Program-made: the position numbers and the translations under genes | In this document: piece after piece, positions 23,723 through 36,039 of the stretch | How the letters are laid out: the number at the start of each line of letters is the position of its first letter | Position numbering within the stretch: the first letter of the stretch is position 1 | Notes under the pieces: generated by a model | Database searches by the model: none | What the model saw: only the letters and a program-made list of their open reading frames with translations | What the model was told of the DNA's origin: nothing | Source: Mytilisepta virgata | Lineage: Eukaryota > Mollusca > Bivalvia > Mytilida > Mytilidae | Assembly (NCBI GenBank): GCA_028015205.1 | Contig: CM051515.1 | Location: forward strand, 12,356,001 to 12,420,000 | Length of the DNA: 64,000 nt | Reading direction: 5' to 3'

Positions 23723-25630
23723 ACAAGAGGCTCACCAGAGCCTGTATTGCTCACCTGGAGTCTGGTTTTCATTGGACAATTAATCAACTATTTGACCAAG
23801 TTTGTTGCAATTGGTTCAATTGTTCAGGGAAAATTTGTTGAAGATTTATTTTTCATAAGGTTTAATGTTAAAATATGTTCTCTGATGGTGGTAGTCCTGG
23901 CAGGAAGTTGACAAAATTGACCAGGAATAAGGGTGAACCTTAAATAAATGTAACAGAACCCGACCTCAAATTACACAAACCAATAACTCCTAAATAGAAT
24001 TTGGGATTCCCTTCAAAATTTCAGGGTAGGTAGATCTCAACATGGCAAACATTTTTCAATTTACATTTCACTTCTATCTCAAATAGTTTTGGAGATAAAT
24101 GCAAAAATGTTAAAATTTTAAAAATTTGACAAAAAAGGGCAATAACTCCTAAATGGGTTTTGAGATTTCCTTTAAAATTTTAGGGTATGTAGATCTCAAC
24201 ATGGCAAACATTTTTCAAATTTACATTTTACTTCTATCTCAAATAGTTTTGGAGATAAATGACGAAAAATGTTAAATTATGAAAATTTGACGAAAAAAAT
24301 TTCAGGGTAGGTAGATCTTGTCATGCTGATCAATTTTACCCCATGTCAGATTTTCGATATCTGTAACGGTTTTTGAGTTATTAGCAAACAACAGCAATTT
24401 ACCCCCTATGTTCTATTTTTAGTAACAGCGGCCATGTTATTCGACGAATCAAAAATCCCCACATCAGTTGTATGCAGGGTACCCTAAGCAACAATCTTAC
24501 CAAGTTTCTTATGATTTTGAATAGTACTTTCAGAGAAGAAGATTTTTTAAATAATAACATAAAAAAAACCAAAAATGTGAAAAAAGGGCAATAACTCCTA
24601 AATGGGTTTTGGAATTTCCTTCAAAATTTCAGGGTAGGTAGATTTTGTCATGCTGATCAATTTTACCCCAAGTCAGATTTTCGATATCTGTAACGGTTTT
24701 TGAGTTATTAGCAAAAAACAGCAATTTACCCCTATGTTCTATTTTTAGTAACAGCGGCCATGTTTTTCGACGAATCAAAAATCCCCACACCAGTTCTATG
24801 CAGGGTACCCTAAGCAACAATCTTACCAAGTTTCATATGATTTTGAGTAGTAGTTTCAGAGAAGAAGATTTTTGAAATAATAACATAAAAAAAGCCAAAA
24901 ATGTGAAAAAAGGGCAATAACTCCTAAATGGGTTTTAGAATTTCCTTCAAAATTTCAGGGTAGGTAGATCTTGTCATGCTGATCAATTTTACCCCATGTC
25001 AGATTTTCGATATCTGTAACGGTTTTTGAGTTATTAGCAAAAAACAGCAATTTACCCCTATGTTCTATTTTTAGTAACAGCAGCCATGTTTTTCGACGAA
25101 TCAAAACTCCCCACATCAGTTCTATGCAGGGTACCCTAAGCAACAATCTTACCAAGTTTCATATGATTTTGAATAGTAGTTTCAGAGAAGAAGATTTTTT
25201 AAATAATAACATAAAAAAAAGCCAAAAATGTGAAAAAAGGGCAATAACTCCTAAATGGGTTTTGGAATTTCCTTCAAAATTTCAGGGTAGGTAGATCTTG
25301 TCATGCTGATCAATTTTACCCCTGTCAGATTTTCGATATCTGTAACGGTTTTTGAGTTATTAGCAAAAAACAGCAATTTACCCCTATGTTCTATTTTTAG
25401 TAACAGCGGCCATGTTTTTCGACGAATCAAAAATCCCCACATCAGTTCTATGCAGGGTACCCCAAGGAACATTCATACCAAGTTTGGTTCCAATTAGTCA
25501 AGTAGTTTCAGAGGAGAAGAGTTTTGTATAATTGTTAACGACGACGACGGACGACGACGGACGACGACGACGGACGACGACGGACGCCAAGTGATGGCAA
25601 TAGCTCACATGGCCTTCGGCCAGGTGAGCT
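23723..25630 (-). mobile_element. pearl / Helentron-like non-autonomous element, copy 1
   Basis: Read on the minus strand it starts with a perfect-stem 29-nt hairpin (25,630-25,602: AGCTCACCTGGCC, loop, GGCCATGTGAGCT), then an ACG-rich microsatellite. Four tandem core repeats of about 327 bp follow (plus-strand starts about 24,301, 24,628, 24,954, 25,281), then older partial units. It ends in hairpin AGGCTC-tggt-GAGCCT plus CTTGT followed by host T. Hairpin, microsatellite, core repeats and 3' hairpin form the architecture of bivalve pearl elements, related to Helentrons. The repeated open frames inside are artefacts. It interrupts the FUT-B 3' minisatellite. Confidence 0.75.
25538..25588 (-). 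repeat. (ACGACGACGG)n microsatellite inside pearl copy 1
   Basis: About five imperfect units of GACGACGACG-type sequence between the core repeats and the 5' hairpin of the element. Confidence 0.85.
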
Positions 25631-25699
25631 AAAAACACATGCCAAAAAACAGGACGTCTTTAAGTGTTTGGTATATTCCGAAAAAACATATGCCCACTT

Positions 25700-26790
25700 C
25701 TTAAACTGTAAGGATTTTGGTGGGGTTAAAAGAAAAATAAACATGAGCTTCACGTATGGAATTGGGTTAAGGAAAACCAGATATGTACAGAATTCGCTTT
25801 TACACAGGAGTGTAACAAATCTGATTAAAAATGAAAATCAAATTTTTTTATTTAATATTTTTTTCTGAAGGAGTGGTATTGGAAGCTTCAAATTTCAAAA
25901 GATCTTTGTGTAATCATTTATTTATGAATGATATTTCTCAACAAAATCTACGTGATCAACTGCAGAATTTCCTAAAAATCGTTGAAAAATTAGTTTTTGT
26001 CTTTCCGTGTTAAATTTTGACCTTTAATTTAAGAATAGGCAATCGAAATACTATGTCATACTTGCGGTTTTGTTATTCCATTTTGCTTTCTTATTTATTT
26101 AAAAAAAAATATGTACCTTAAAATAGTTTTATTGTTGAAGATGAAAACAGTAGCAAACTTAAAATAAGCCGCCATGATGGTATCGTTGACAAATATGCCA
26201 ACGTGACCTGGATTTGGAGTATCTCACAAATAATTTTTACAAGACATGATCAACGTTTGTTGTCTCATCGTGTTGTTATAATAAATTATAAATACCTTTT
26301 AAATCTCTTTTTATTCATTTCATTTAAATATTTCAAATTTAGTTCTCATTTCATCAGTTCATTTGAAAAAAAAACCAATTTAATATTAAAATATCTTTGA
26401 ATAATTTCATAAAGAATAATACACAATACATGATAAAATAAAACAGTTATCAATAAAACCTATTTTGTTTATTAGAATCATATGATATGGTTCAATGGGT
26501 AAATCCTTTCCACAGGTTTTCATTAAAAATTGGTGGAATTGGGTGGAAAAAAATCAATCGGCTTATGATTTCCAGGGCTTTGAGTGGATGCCACAAATTT
26601 TTAGTGGGCAAGGTGACCTAAGAAATTGCAGTTGTCCGCTTGTGAACTGTAAAAAACCAGTGTCACACTGACCATACTGTAAACAAATGAAGAAAGTATT
26701 TTATTTTTTCTCATATTTATTAGCACTAAGATTCAAATCATAAACTTATTAAATAATACGATTAAAACAGCCCTAATACTACCAAAACGG
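25700..26790. other. non-coding stretch
   Basis: AT-rich 3' flank of the FUT-B repeat region; short frames only and no motif recognised. Confidence 0.3.
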
Positions 26791-26796
26791 CATGTG

Positions 26797-27230
26797 TCAT
26801 ACTGGTGACGTGGTCCTGGTCATGTAAATCACGTGATCTATATTGCTTTTCGGCCCGGTCCAATATTGAAAAAGGCCGTATGAGCCCTAGGGCTAATACA
26901 GCCTTTTCTATTCCGGTCATTTCATTGCCAGTCCGTATTGGAAATATTGGCCCTATATTCACATCATTGCCAGTCCGTATTGGAAATATTGGCCCTATAT
27001 TCACATTTGATGTATGTAATACAGCATTCAGAACAAGTCTGTATTGAAAAAGTTGGATTATTTAATAAAAGTGTTATGAACTGGCTGTTTCTGTATTGGC
27101 ACTGGTATAGATTCTCGGTTAGCTGTATTGGCCCTCGACCCCGCGGGTCTCGAGGCCAATACAGCAAACCTTGAATCTATACCAGTGCCAATACAGAAAC
27201 AGCCAGTTAATAACACTATAATATAAATCA
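26797..27230. mobile_element. palindromic element with 42-bp tandem duplication
   Basis: 27,075-27,140 and 27,145-27,215 form a long hairpin (AACTGGCTGTTTCTGTATTG, then GCACTGGTATAGATTC, mirrored on the other side) centred on CCCGCGGGTCTCGAGG. To its left TCATTGCCAGTCCGTATTGG and what follows is exactly duplicated with period 42 (26,922-26,963 and 26,964-27,005). The overlapping frames on both strands are a consequence of the palindrome. Confidence 0.65.
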
Positions 27231-28184
27231 ATGAATGAAAGACAATAAACATTAAGTGGCACACATGAAGAAACCATAAAAATTACAACATGTTGTACAC
27301 ATAAAATCAAACTCTACAAAAAGATATAAAGTATCAACTATGGAAAGCTATGGAACGCCACAGCTGTCTTATGTTCATTTCCATAATGTTGTTATGTCCA
27401 TTTGTTGTTTTATTAAGTGAAAGTGTCTGATTGTGTTGTTTGTTCTTATGTTGTTCTGTTCAAATTTTATTTTATTGAGTTTATTTCTATTGTGTTATGT
27501 GCAATTATAATTTAATTCAGTCGAATCAATTTGTTGTGGTGTTAAAAGATCGTTTTGTTGGGTCAGTTGATTATATTGTTATGTTAAATCATTATTTTAT
27601 TACGTTAGATCAACTTATTATTAAAGATGGTTGTGTCTGGAACATATGCGTGCGCTATATCATATAGTTCGTTGAACAATACGTCTCACATTTTTTCCAA
27701 AAACGTTTGTGAAGTGATTTGTCTATCGATTTTAATGAAATTTTCATCACAAAGAGGAAAACTAGAAATTGTATTCTTTATTAGTTTTTACAGATCTGAA
27801 ATCTTTTAACAAAGTTACAATGGTTTAATTACGTATAAATATTATGACGTCACATTTTCCATATATATTTAAACAAATTTGTGCCGCCAAAATGTGTATT
27901 TGTAATTAAATCATTGTAACTTTGAAACGCTAAATTGCAAAACTATTTACCAATAAACAATTAATCTTCAGATATTTGTTAGTCTTTTGTTGCAATTTCA
28001 TAAAAATCGTACGAGGAACAACATCACAGTAATGTTTTTAAAAATGTGAATTTGTATAGAAATTAATGGGGAAAAATGAAGTGATGAAATAATTACGGCC
28101 AACAACTGTAGATACAGAAGTCAAATATAACTTGGGAAAGAGTTCCGTGTGGCACCACATGCTGTGTAAACTATAATTACATCC
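27231..28184. other. non-coding stretch
   Basis: T-rich with many TTGTTATGT-like words (27,370-27,620). No gene recognised. Confidence 0.3.
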
Positions 28185-28260
28185 CAGCTCCTTTGTTCTA
28201 GCAGGGGTGATCTGAGTCGGATCAATCTTGCCAGATCACCCCTACTATTACAAAGGCTGC
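28185..28260. repeat. short hairpin with GGGGTGATCTG arms
   Basis: TTTGTTCTAGCAGGGGTGAT on the left is mirrored by AGATCACCCCTACTATTACA on the right, with a loop near 28,222. Resembles the end of a foldback element. Confidence 0.45.
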
Positions 28261-28689
28261 TGTCCAGGAAACAATGGATAAAATGTATTCACGTGCACAG
28301 TTAGCTGCCATGATTGACTTCGTTTTCAAGAATGTATTAATTAGATCTTTTGTTATTTTTTGTAGATTTGCGATGGAATGTTCCTTGACATTTACCCCAT
28401 TTACTTTTTCATGCCATTTTAATTTATTCAAGGCCCTAGTCTTATATCCACAAACTCCAACTGAAATTGGACAACGGACGAACGAACTTTGAGACTAAAA
28501 CTAAAGGATGTGAAACCTTCAGTGTTTATGTTTAAAAGAGTATGCAAAATAAAAAAGGAATTTTACACTTTATTTACTAGGTAACATCATTTAAAGTTAA
28601 CTGTGACATTTGAGTTAAATACAAAAGAAATATTTTTTTCAAATTGAAATTACTTTGTCTTTAAACATACAGTTTGTGACATTAGGCGA

Positions 28690-29990
28690 TTCGGACTTGA
28701 CACTGTGGTTGGTGAAGAAACCGCTAACGCCTGCATCGTTCATCAAGTCTTTAACTGTGTTGTCTAATTTTATTTTTCCCAGTCGGCTGCTTGCTGAACC
28801 AGATATCCTCGTTTTGTTTGCGGAGTAGTGGCTGAAAGTAAAAGACCGATTTTGGCCTGTCGGCTGGCAGTTTGTTATGGTACAATTTGAAAAGTTTAAT
28901 TATATACCTTTCCGGACAAGTGTAGTTTGAAAATGCGTAGCGTGCATGTGATTCGACATTTCTATGCCCTAAACCTCCTCTGTAAGTTTTAGAAATTGAT
29001 TCAGTTTTTTTTCAAAACGTCATTGTCATGTTTATCTTTTAAAAACAAAAAAATTATCGCATGACAAGTTACGATGTCCTTCGCCACCTCCAATCAGCCA
29101 TAATAAAGTCCTGTTTTCGGGTGTATCGGACCCTAAATATCCATTAGTCCAAAGAAATTTCTCTACTTCAGGGGAGATAACTTCAGCTTTTTTCTTAAAA
29201 AACCCAACACCTGCTTGGACCTTTTTTTCGAATTGTGTTACTTACACAATTTCTAATGCGTTTGAATTTTTAAACTCCCGGGACGCTGCCTCTGCATGGT
29301 GGATCCTAGGTCCCCGAGGGTATTCGCCAACGTAGTCGAAGGACTGGTCTGACATGATTATTCATCGATTTGTTACAGAAATTACCAGTATTTAGCAAAA
29401 TTCAAAAATAATAGAAATACTAAGGGTTCATTCCTTGTAGTGCACATGGTAGATCTCCTTAGCTGAAATTTGGCTTCCTATTTCGGTATTTTTGGTTATG
29501 AGTACTTCTTGTTTAAAATAAGTTTGGTTTTTGGTCTTCCAAGTGTTTCGGTTTTAATGCTGCTGATGAGAGGTAACTCCTTGAAATGTGTCGTATACAG
29601 ATTAGTATAAATTTACTGTATCTAATATTAGTATTTTTGGATTGTTATTTTTTTTCATCAGACATCAAGAAAAATGATTTTCCGTGGATTTCAAAATATT
29701 TGACTAGACCACATGCTATTGACAAAATAGTCTTCTCCGTCTTGCCTCTTAACAGAAGCGAAAAATACAGGCAAAACTAAAATCAGATCGTCATCGTTCA
29801 TTGGAAGGAAGTCTTTCTCAATTGCGCTTTTTAAAAAATAATCAAAATGATGGTGTCTATCTGCTGTTTTCCAAGAATCGTAAAAAGATTTTGGCCCATT
29901 AAGCTTTACGCCTAATGTTATTTGGTACGTAAACTTGCATTTGGTTCCTTATTTCGTCTTCAGTCATAAAAGCAAATCTGTCGTCGGTTC
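28690..29990 (-). pseudogene. decayed tyrosine-recombinase gene (Crypton-like)
   Basis: The minus strand, read across several frameshifts, gives in order: LPVFFASVKRQDGEDYF (about 29,760), RTLLWLIGGGEGHRNLSCDN (about 29,100), YIIKLFKLYHNKLPADRPKS (about 28,880) and LMNDAGVSGFFTNHSVK (about 28,730). This is the order of the tyrosine-recombinase domain of Crypton elements and their domesticated animal relatives (ZMYM, QRICH1, KCTD1 family): an FFA.V...G.Y block, GLR..EHRNL, then KLPxxRP and xNHSLR. The usual Arg of the NHSLR block and the terminal catalytic Tyr are not recognisable. No single frame is intact. Confidence 0.5.
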
Positions 29991-30061
29991 ATTTACCATG
30001 TTTTCTGAAAATAAGAATTAAAACAAATGAAAACGACATATCAAAAAAAAATTATCGGATC

Positions 30062-30300
30062 AATTAAAATCTAGAGGCTCAGGTGACCATTTATCTCTCA
30101 ACTGACATAAATAAACCCTCTTAGAATTGTTTGCATGCTGAATATATCTTACTATTCAAATTTTAGCTCTTAAATTAAAATTTTACAATTTTTTATTTTC
30201 TGTTTTTTTTTTTTTTTTTTTTGTAACGGCGGCAATCTTGGTTGGTGACCGGAGTCATCAGACGAAGTCAAAACACAATATATACACTCACTGCACTACT
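30062..30300 (-). mobile_element. pearl-like element remnant
   Basis: On the minus strand it ends GGTCACCTGAGCCTCTAGA, close to the 3' terminus of the pearl copies at 41,403 and 48,986. A long T-run (30,206-30,222) lies to its left and phrases such as CGGCGGCAATCTTGGTTG follow. It lacks a full hairpin and core repeats. Confidence 0.45.
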
Positions 30301-30619
30301 CACTACTAGATATCGAAACGTTTAAACATTCAGTATGAAAATAACATCATTTTAACAATGAACTTCAACAGTAGAAATTATATAACTGTGAAAGAAGATC
30401 ATTTTCTATTGCAATAAAATTTTCGGATCATCAGTACAATTTGCAAGCTTAAAAAGCAGTTGTGTATTATAGAAATAAATAACAAATCGAGCACACCCTG
30501 GTCGTACATCTTTTTACACATAGGCTATAAATGATCGGAGGTGAAGGCGAAAACTACTGTGGTAAGTAATTAATTTCTTGATGTGTGACCGTATAAATGA
30601 ACCTGTAACTGACATTATT

Positions 30620-30955
30620 GACTAACAATAGAATATCAGCCTAAAATATGATAAAACCTGTCAATACAATACAAAATGTCAAAGTACGCCAATACGACAC
30701 ATACCCGTCCAATATGCCGTATTGACTAATCAATATGACATATTGGACTCGTTAGGCATTATAGGATCACATTGGACTAGTCAATACAACATATTGGACT
30801 GGTTAGTCAATAAAGGTATAATTGCGCAAGGTTTTCCATATTGGCTTAGTTATTGGTCCTTGGCTAGCCATATTGGACGTCGGCTTTGCCTCCGTCTAAT
30901 ATGACTTGCCTCGGACAATAACTAAGCCAATATGGAAAACCTTACGCAATAAAAC
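30620..30955. mobile_element. foldback repeat, inverse copy of 3,290-3,545
   Basis: Shares TTTGACATTTTGTATTG, CCGTCCAATATGCCGTATTG and related words with the FUT-A intron copy, in opposite orientation. The right half is a strong hairpin: ATTGCGCAAGGTTTTCCATA then TTGGCTTAGTTATTG at 30,821-30,857 mirrored at 30,915-30,948. Confidence 0.65.
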
Positions 30956-31570
30956 TATAGAATTATTTTTTATAGTTTACATAGTAGTACACGGTTATAG
31001 CTTGAAAAAGATGGTGGCATTAGTCCACACGTTTCTTAATTATGATTGATTGATTGGTTGATACATTTATCGCTGAATTAAATTTTACCATACCAAATTA
31101 TACAACTTTATGCTGATTTTTATCTATTGTATAGCAACGTAATATTCCCTGTAGATCTTCGGAATGAAGCCTTTTAAGCTCGGGAATTCGGGATTTACCC
31201 TTTTCGGCAGCTGAGAATTCCCATTTTTGATTTCGGGATGTTGAGACGGCATTTTATTAAATTCGCAAATTCATTATTCGGGATATCGAGTTCAGATCCC
31301 TTCCTACCCCCTGAAAAGTGAGCGTACAATATTCCACTATATTGCAATCGGTGCATTATCACTATCGGAAAAAGTGACGTCATTAAAGTTTAAAAAGGAT
31401 ATTTTTGGCATATACAAGGTTTTACTATACATAATAATGGTTTTGTATTAATATTTGTGAATTTGTGAATATTGTCCCTGACAGGATATTAATTGCACTT
31501 GCAATAGAACATTCTGCTCGAGACAATATTATCATAATATGCATGCAATTTATAAACATACAAAGGTAAG
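30956..31570. other. non-coding stretch
   Basis: No gene or repeat that I can support. Confidence 0.3.
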
Positions 31571-31880
31571 GGGCGAGATCAAAAGTTCAATGTAGGATAA
31601 AAAGCTTAAATAGTTTGGGGGTGGGGGGGGGTAAAAATCGCTGCAAGTTGTGTTATCCGACATCGATTTTCGGATTGAAAAATACGGATTCAAGTGATGT
31701 CCAAGTTAATATACAGAACAAACATACATTGTTGAGGAAAAACAGGACCCATGATACAAAAAGTATACTCTCAACGCATATGCCCATATTGGTCAATCAG
31801 TTAAGAAGGGGGTGGGGGGTCAGTGAAAAAACTATGTGAATTAAGTTTTTTATCCTACATTGAACTTTTGATCTCGTCCC
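31571..31880. mobile_element. 310-bp TIR element (MITE)
   Basis: Inverted ends of about 33 bp: GGGCGAGATCAAAAGTTCAA then TGTAGGATAAAAA on the left, the same with one change at the right end (31,848-31,880). TAAG flanks both sides (31,567-31,570 and 31,881-31,884), a possible 4-bp target duplication. A G-rich run lies near the left end. The interior has no transposase. Confidence 0.7.
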
Positions 31881-32489
31881 TAAGTACATGTATGTATACA
31901 CATGTTTTTGTGATGATCTCTTAGTTTGATTGTTGGTGGTCTTGTAGCGTGAACTAGGGTAGGAACCCCCGGTTCCAGCATATCTGAGACATCTATGGCA
32001 TACTCTATATCTGTGGCTTCACTATCGTCGTCTGTAAAAATAATTTAATTGGTGTCAAATACAAACTATTTGGATTTTGCTTAAACGGTAAGTGTTAATA
32101 CATGTACATGCTCGGTGTGCATCTTTATTTCGGTTCAGTATATTTCATATAATGATTTAATGGAAACATGCAGATGGGTCGGATGTATGACGTCATTCAG
32201 TCCAGACCCATTAGACAAACTCCGAACTAACAAGTCTGCATTTACTCTTTTTTTTTTTAATCTGCTATGCGCTTAGCAGTTTTATTTGACATAACAGAGA
32301 GTCAGAGGCGAACCAAAATAAATAAATAAAAAATAAAATAACGTTCGGTGTGCATATTTATTTCCGTTCAGTATATTTCACATAATGCTATAATTGTTGA
32401 TTTGATTCAATTCGGCGAGAAAATTTATGGGTAATTAATAATCATTGGCAATTTAATTACTTTAGTTTTCACTGGAAACCCTTAATGTA

Positions 32490-32644
32490 ATGAGGAATCA
32501 GAGTGAGTTATCTTTTCTTAACCAATGTAGGTAAGGGAGATAATTAAATTCTCTCCCTTTTGTCCTGAGGCTAAAAGAGAGACAAATTTATAATCTCCCT
32601 TACCTACATTGGTTAGGAAAATATAACTCACTCTGGTTTCTCAT
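32490..32644. mobile_element. 155-bp foldback MITE
   Basis: The left arm (GAGTGAGTTATCTTTTCTTA, then ACCAATGTAGGTAAGGGAGA) is mirrored by the right arm with few mismatches, ending TTTCTCAT. The short centre contains CTCTCCCTTTTGTCC. Confidence 0.7.
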
Positions 32645-33346
32645 TCTAATCCTCAAACGTTCGTTGTATAAAATGCATTATTTTTCTTTGTCTTATGCTG
32701 AATTGATATTGCTGATTAATTTTGAAGAAAAAAAATTGAACTTTAATCTAGACAGTCTTATTGTATTGAAGGATTCAGTTCACGGGATTCATAAGATTTA
32801 CACGTACAAAAATACCATTATGCACGAAAGTCATTCAAAAAATCATTTTTCAAAACGATAGATCTATCCAAGAAAACCGGACATGCTTGATACTATACTT
32901 TTCCCCCTTTTTGTCTAGAACGGGGCTCCAAAGGAAGCACCTATTAATGCAAATGGAATTGAAATAAAAAAAAGTAGCCAGTAGCCCGTCGACTAACACA
33001 ACCTTCCGTGCACCTGCACACGTTTGATGCCGACATTTTTTTAATGAAAATAACTTTATTTATGCAAAACACAATCCCATTAGGGATATAAGCACACAGT
33101 GTACAAAATACAACATAACGCACAAATGTGACAATGAAGATAGACAAGCAGTTTATTTTATGATAATCCTCTCATAAAACACGTCACCCGATTTGTACCT
33201 ACCATTTATATCTCTTTAGATATAGCTATTGATTTAAAAGACATCGAATCGTGTGATAATGCTAAATCATTAAAAATACTAAAAACTTTACTTAAAAAAG
33301 AAACTGATCCGTATTATAAAAAAGATCTTAAGAGATAAAATTGAAA

Positions 33347-33502
33347 TATATGTGCCCATGGGTGTCAGTAATAGTTATCCCACGAGGACGCGGTGGAGTT
33401 GTATAAGATCATCTCTCGGGCCTCCGACCCTCGGGTTGATCTTATACAACCCCACCGCGTCCTGGTGGGATAACTATTACTGACACCCCTTGGGCACATA
33501 TA
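33347..33502. mobile_element. 156-bp foldback MITE
   Basis: The arms begin TATATGTGCCCA and continue GGTGTCAGTAATAGTTATCC and ACGCGGTGG; the right arm is the near-exact inverse, with a small central loop near 33,425. No clear target duplication. It sits at the left edge of the duplicated block 33,515-34,280. Confidence 0.7.
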
Positions 33503-33514
33503 GTCGCCGTTTTA

Positions 33515-34280
33515 GTTCAAATGTTTATATATTCTTTTGACTGCCTCTAGTGATAATTCTATCACGGTACCTGATTCGATACCATTAATATTGATCACTC
33601 GCAAGCAGTGTTCAATTAAATCAGATATAATTGTACATATATAAAAAAAAAATTTAGCGGGGGGATGTACGAAAAAATAATAGTGTAAAATACTGCAATT
33701 ATTTGCAAGTATAACGTATAATATTTGAACGGTTCTTGTCTCTGTACACATTTTCGGTTTCGAACTTAAGAAATAATTAAATCAAAGTAAAAATAATATG
33801 TACAATAACACTACACCGTGTATACTGTGAATTCAGTTATTTTCGTTGGAATCAATTTTCGTAGATTTTTTTTTTTTTTTTTGGGGGGGGGGGTATATTC
33901 CTCGGTTTTTATACTTCGTGGATTTCGAATTTCATAAATAATAGGGTGTGAAATGAAAATCTGTTAAAATTGTCGAAAGTGTTTAATTTCAGAAGATAAA
34001 TAAATAGTTTTAGGCCCGATTGATTACTTTTGAAATGAAATCAATACTTAAATTTAAATATGACCATTTAGGGATTAATAAAATCATAAAAGAACGATTT
34101 ATATTTGTTTGGTTCTTAAATTCGTGTATTGACCTGTCCACGAGAAGCCACGAATGATAAGTGTTTCACTGCTACATGTATATTCTTCTATTTTTGAAAT
34201 TTGGTTAATCATAAGTATTGCTGTATATTTTAGATTCTATAAATACTAATTTCATTGGGTTCATTTTGATCGTTTTGACA
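33515..34280 (+). repeat. segmental duplication block 1b (partner 11,930-13,270)
   Basis: Collinear with the earlier block from TTCAAATGTTT through AAATTCGTGTATTGACCTGT, but lacking about 530 bp of it and with a T/G homopolymer (33,866-33,892) inserted. Confidence 0.7.
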
Positions 34281-36039
34281 AATGACATGACGGAAAATTG
34301 TGCATTGTGTGTATTATGTGTTTGACAGTGCTAAATTCTTATATCTATTATACTCATATTAACTTTGATAAAATTTTTCAAATTATATTATTTTGATAAT
34401 TTAATTGTCTACACACGGTTTTCAATTATTCAACCGTTCATTCTCTTATCCCCACATGTATATGTTTCAACACACAACAAAATTTCACAATTTTTTTTTC
34501 AATATTTTATAATCTATATTCTTAGGCTAAAATAAAAAAATATATGGTGTGCTGTAATACATTGGATCACTCACTATATTCAGAAAAACAGAATCATAGC
34601 ATACAAATCTTGAACAGACTATAGTTTACTTTACTCATTAAGCCCATTGTCTTTTTTGTTTGTTTAACGTTTACTATATAACCTAGTAAATGTTGGCAAA
34701 CCATGTATATGTATGGCACGTTTTTACACGTTTTAGCACATTGAACAAACAATACTGTTACATGTAATCCCTTAATCTTGTGTAATTTATTTTTGGTCTA
34801 AGCTTTCATAATAAATCATGTCATTTATTATGTGTGTTTATGTTCTAAAGATATAAAATTAGTCCTTTTATTACCGATCATATAAAGATATTCAGATTTT
34901 GTTTGGATTCAGTATTGTAACAGAAAGGATCTGTATACTGCTTTTGGAGTCACTTTTATATTGACATTATCCATATATGTGAGTTCTTATTTAATTGTTG
35001 TTTCTGCATAAACGTTGAAATTAACTGTGAATTATAGATTGTTTGTTGAAGCTGTTATTGTGTAGAATTAGAGTGACTTTTTTATAGGTTTATTACCCAA
35101 TGACTTAAAATACAGTATAAATGGACCGTTTAATATAACAGGAAGTTCTTGAAAGCTGACATTTGTACTCGGCCCTGTACAAATGCTGTATAAACTTGTA
35201 TAAACTTATATTTTTGTTCTCTATTGAAAAATAGATTATGTTATGTTGCGTTTGGAAAAAACTAATATGAACGACAATATATTTGTCGTATAGTTATGAC
35301 CACAATATTTTTTTTTAAAAATTACTGTAATTTCAGGTCATTGGTTAAAAAAGGTGTCTTAAAATCGGTATTTTCATATAAAGCCTGCATTATGTCCTCG
35401 TACAGTTGTATTGGGCCTCGATCAGCTGTAAATGCATAGCTCTACAGTTCATTGTAGTAGTGATAAATAATTCACGTTTGACCGATTCACATGGCTACAG
35501 CGCTTTTGATTGGCAAGTAAGGTAAGCGTGTCATACATCATAATTGTGTTCATAAATTAATATTTTTTTATTGATCCAAACCTGTTGAGCGAGACCGAAA
35601 GGTGGAAGCGATAATTCTTTGGAAATCTATGCAGGCGCGTAAAATTGTGTTGCCATAATTGGGGACCTTTTCTTTTCCTTGTCATATATATCAGGAACTG
35701 TATATGAAGTTAGTATTATATGATCCCTGTATATATTAAAAATATTTCTGAGACAAAAGCCTGTGTTTCCAGGTTACGAGAGTGAAGGGAACTTTCAAGG
35801 ATAATTTAAGTCGGGCGAGTTTAAGCTTTCTGTATTCATGGCATGATATACCCCTCTGGAACAGAAATTGTCGCAACTCTGGTACAGTTTTTGTATCAAA
35901 ATTTACCGGGGCTGCTGTAGTGTTTTGTTTCTATGCCTAACAAAACGTCACATGATACGACATTCTTTACCTCCGTCGCAAAGAGTGATCGACCTATGAG
36001 TTTTCCAATCAGCGATTTTTTAATTAATTTTTAGGCTAG
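34281..36039. other. non-coding stretch
   Basis: AT-rich, no gene, no clear repeat. Confidence 0.3.

Noticed and set aside
24629..25472. Three near-identical 66-73-codon frames as small proteins
   Set aside because: They are copies of one frame in the 327-bp core repeats of a pearl element.
23723..25630. CRISPR-like array or ordinary satellite
   Set aside because: Eukaryotic context, repeat units too long, and defined transposon ends on both sides.
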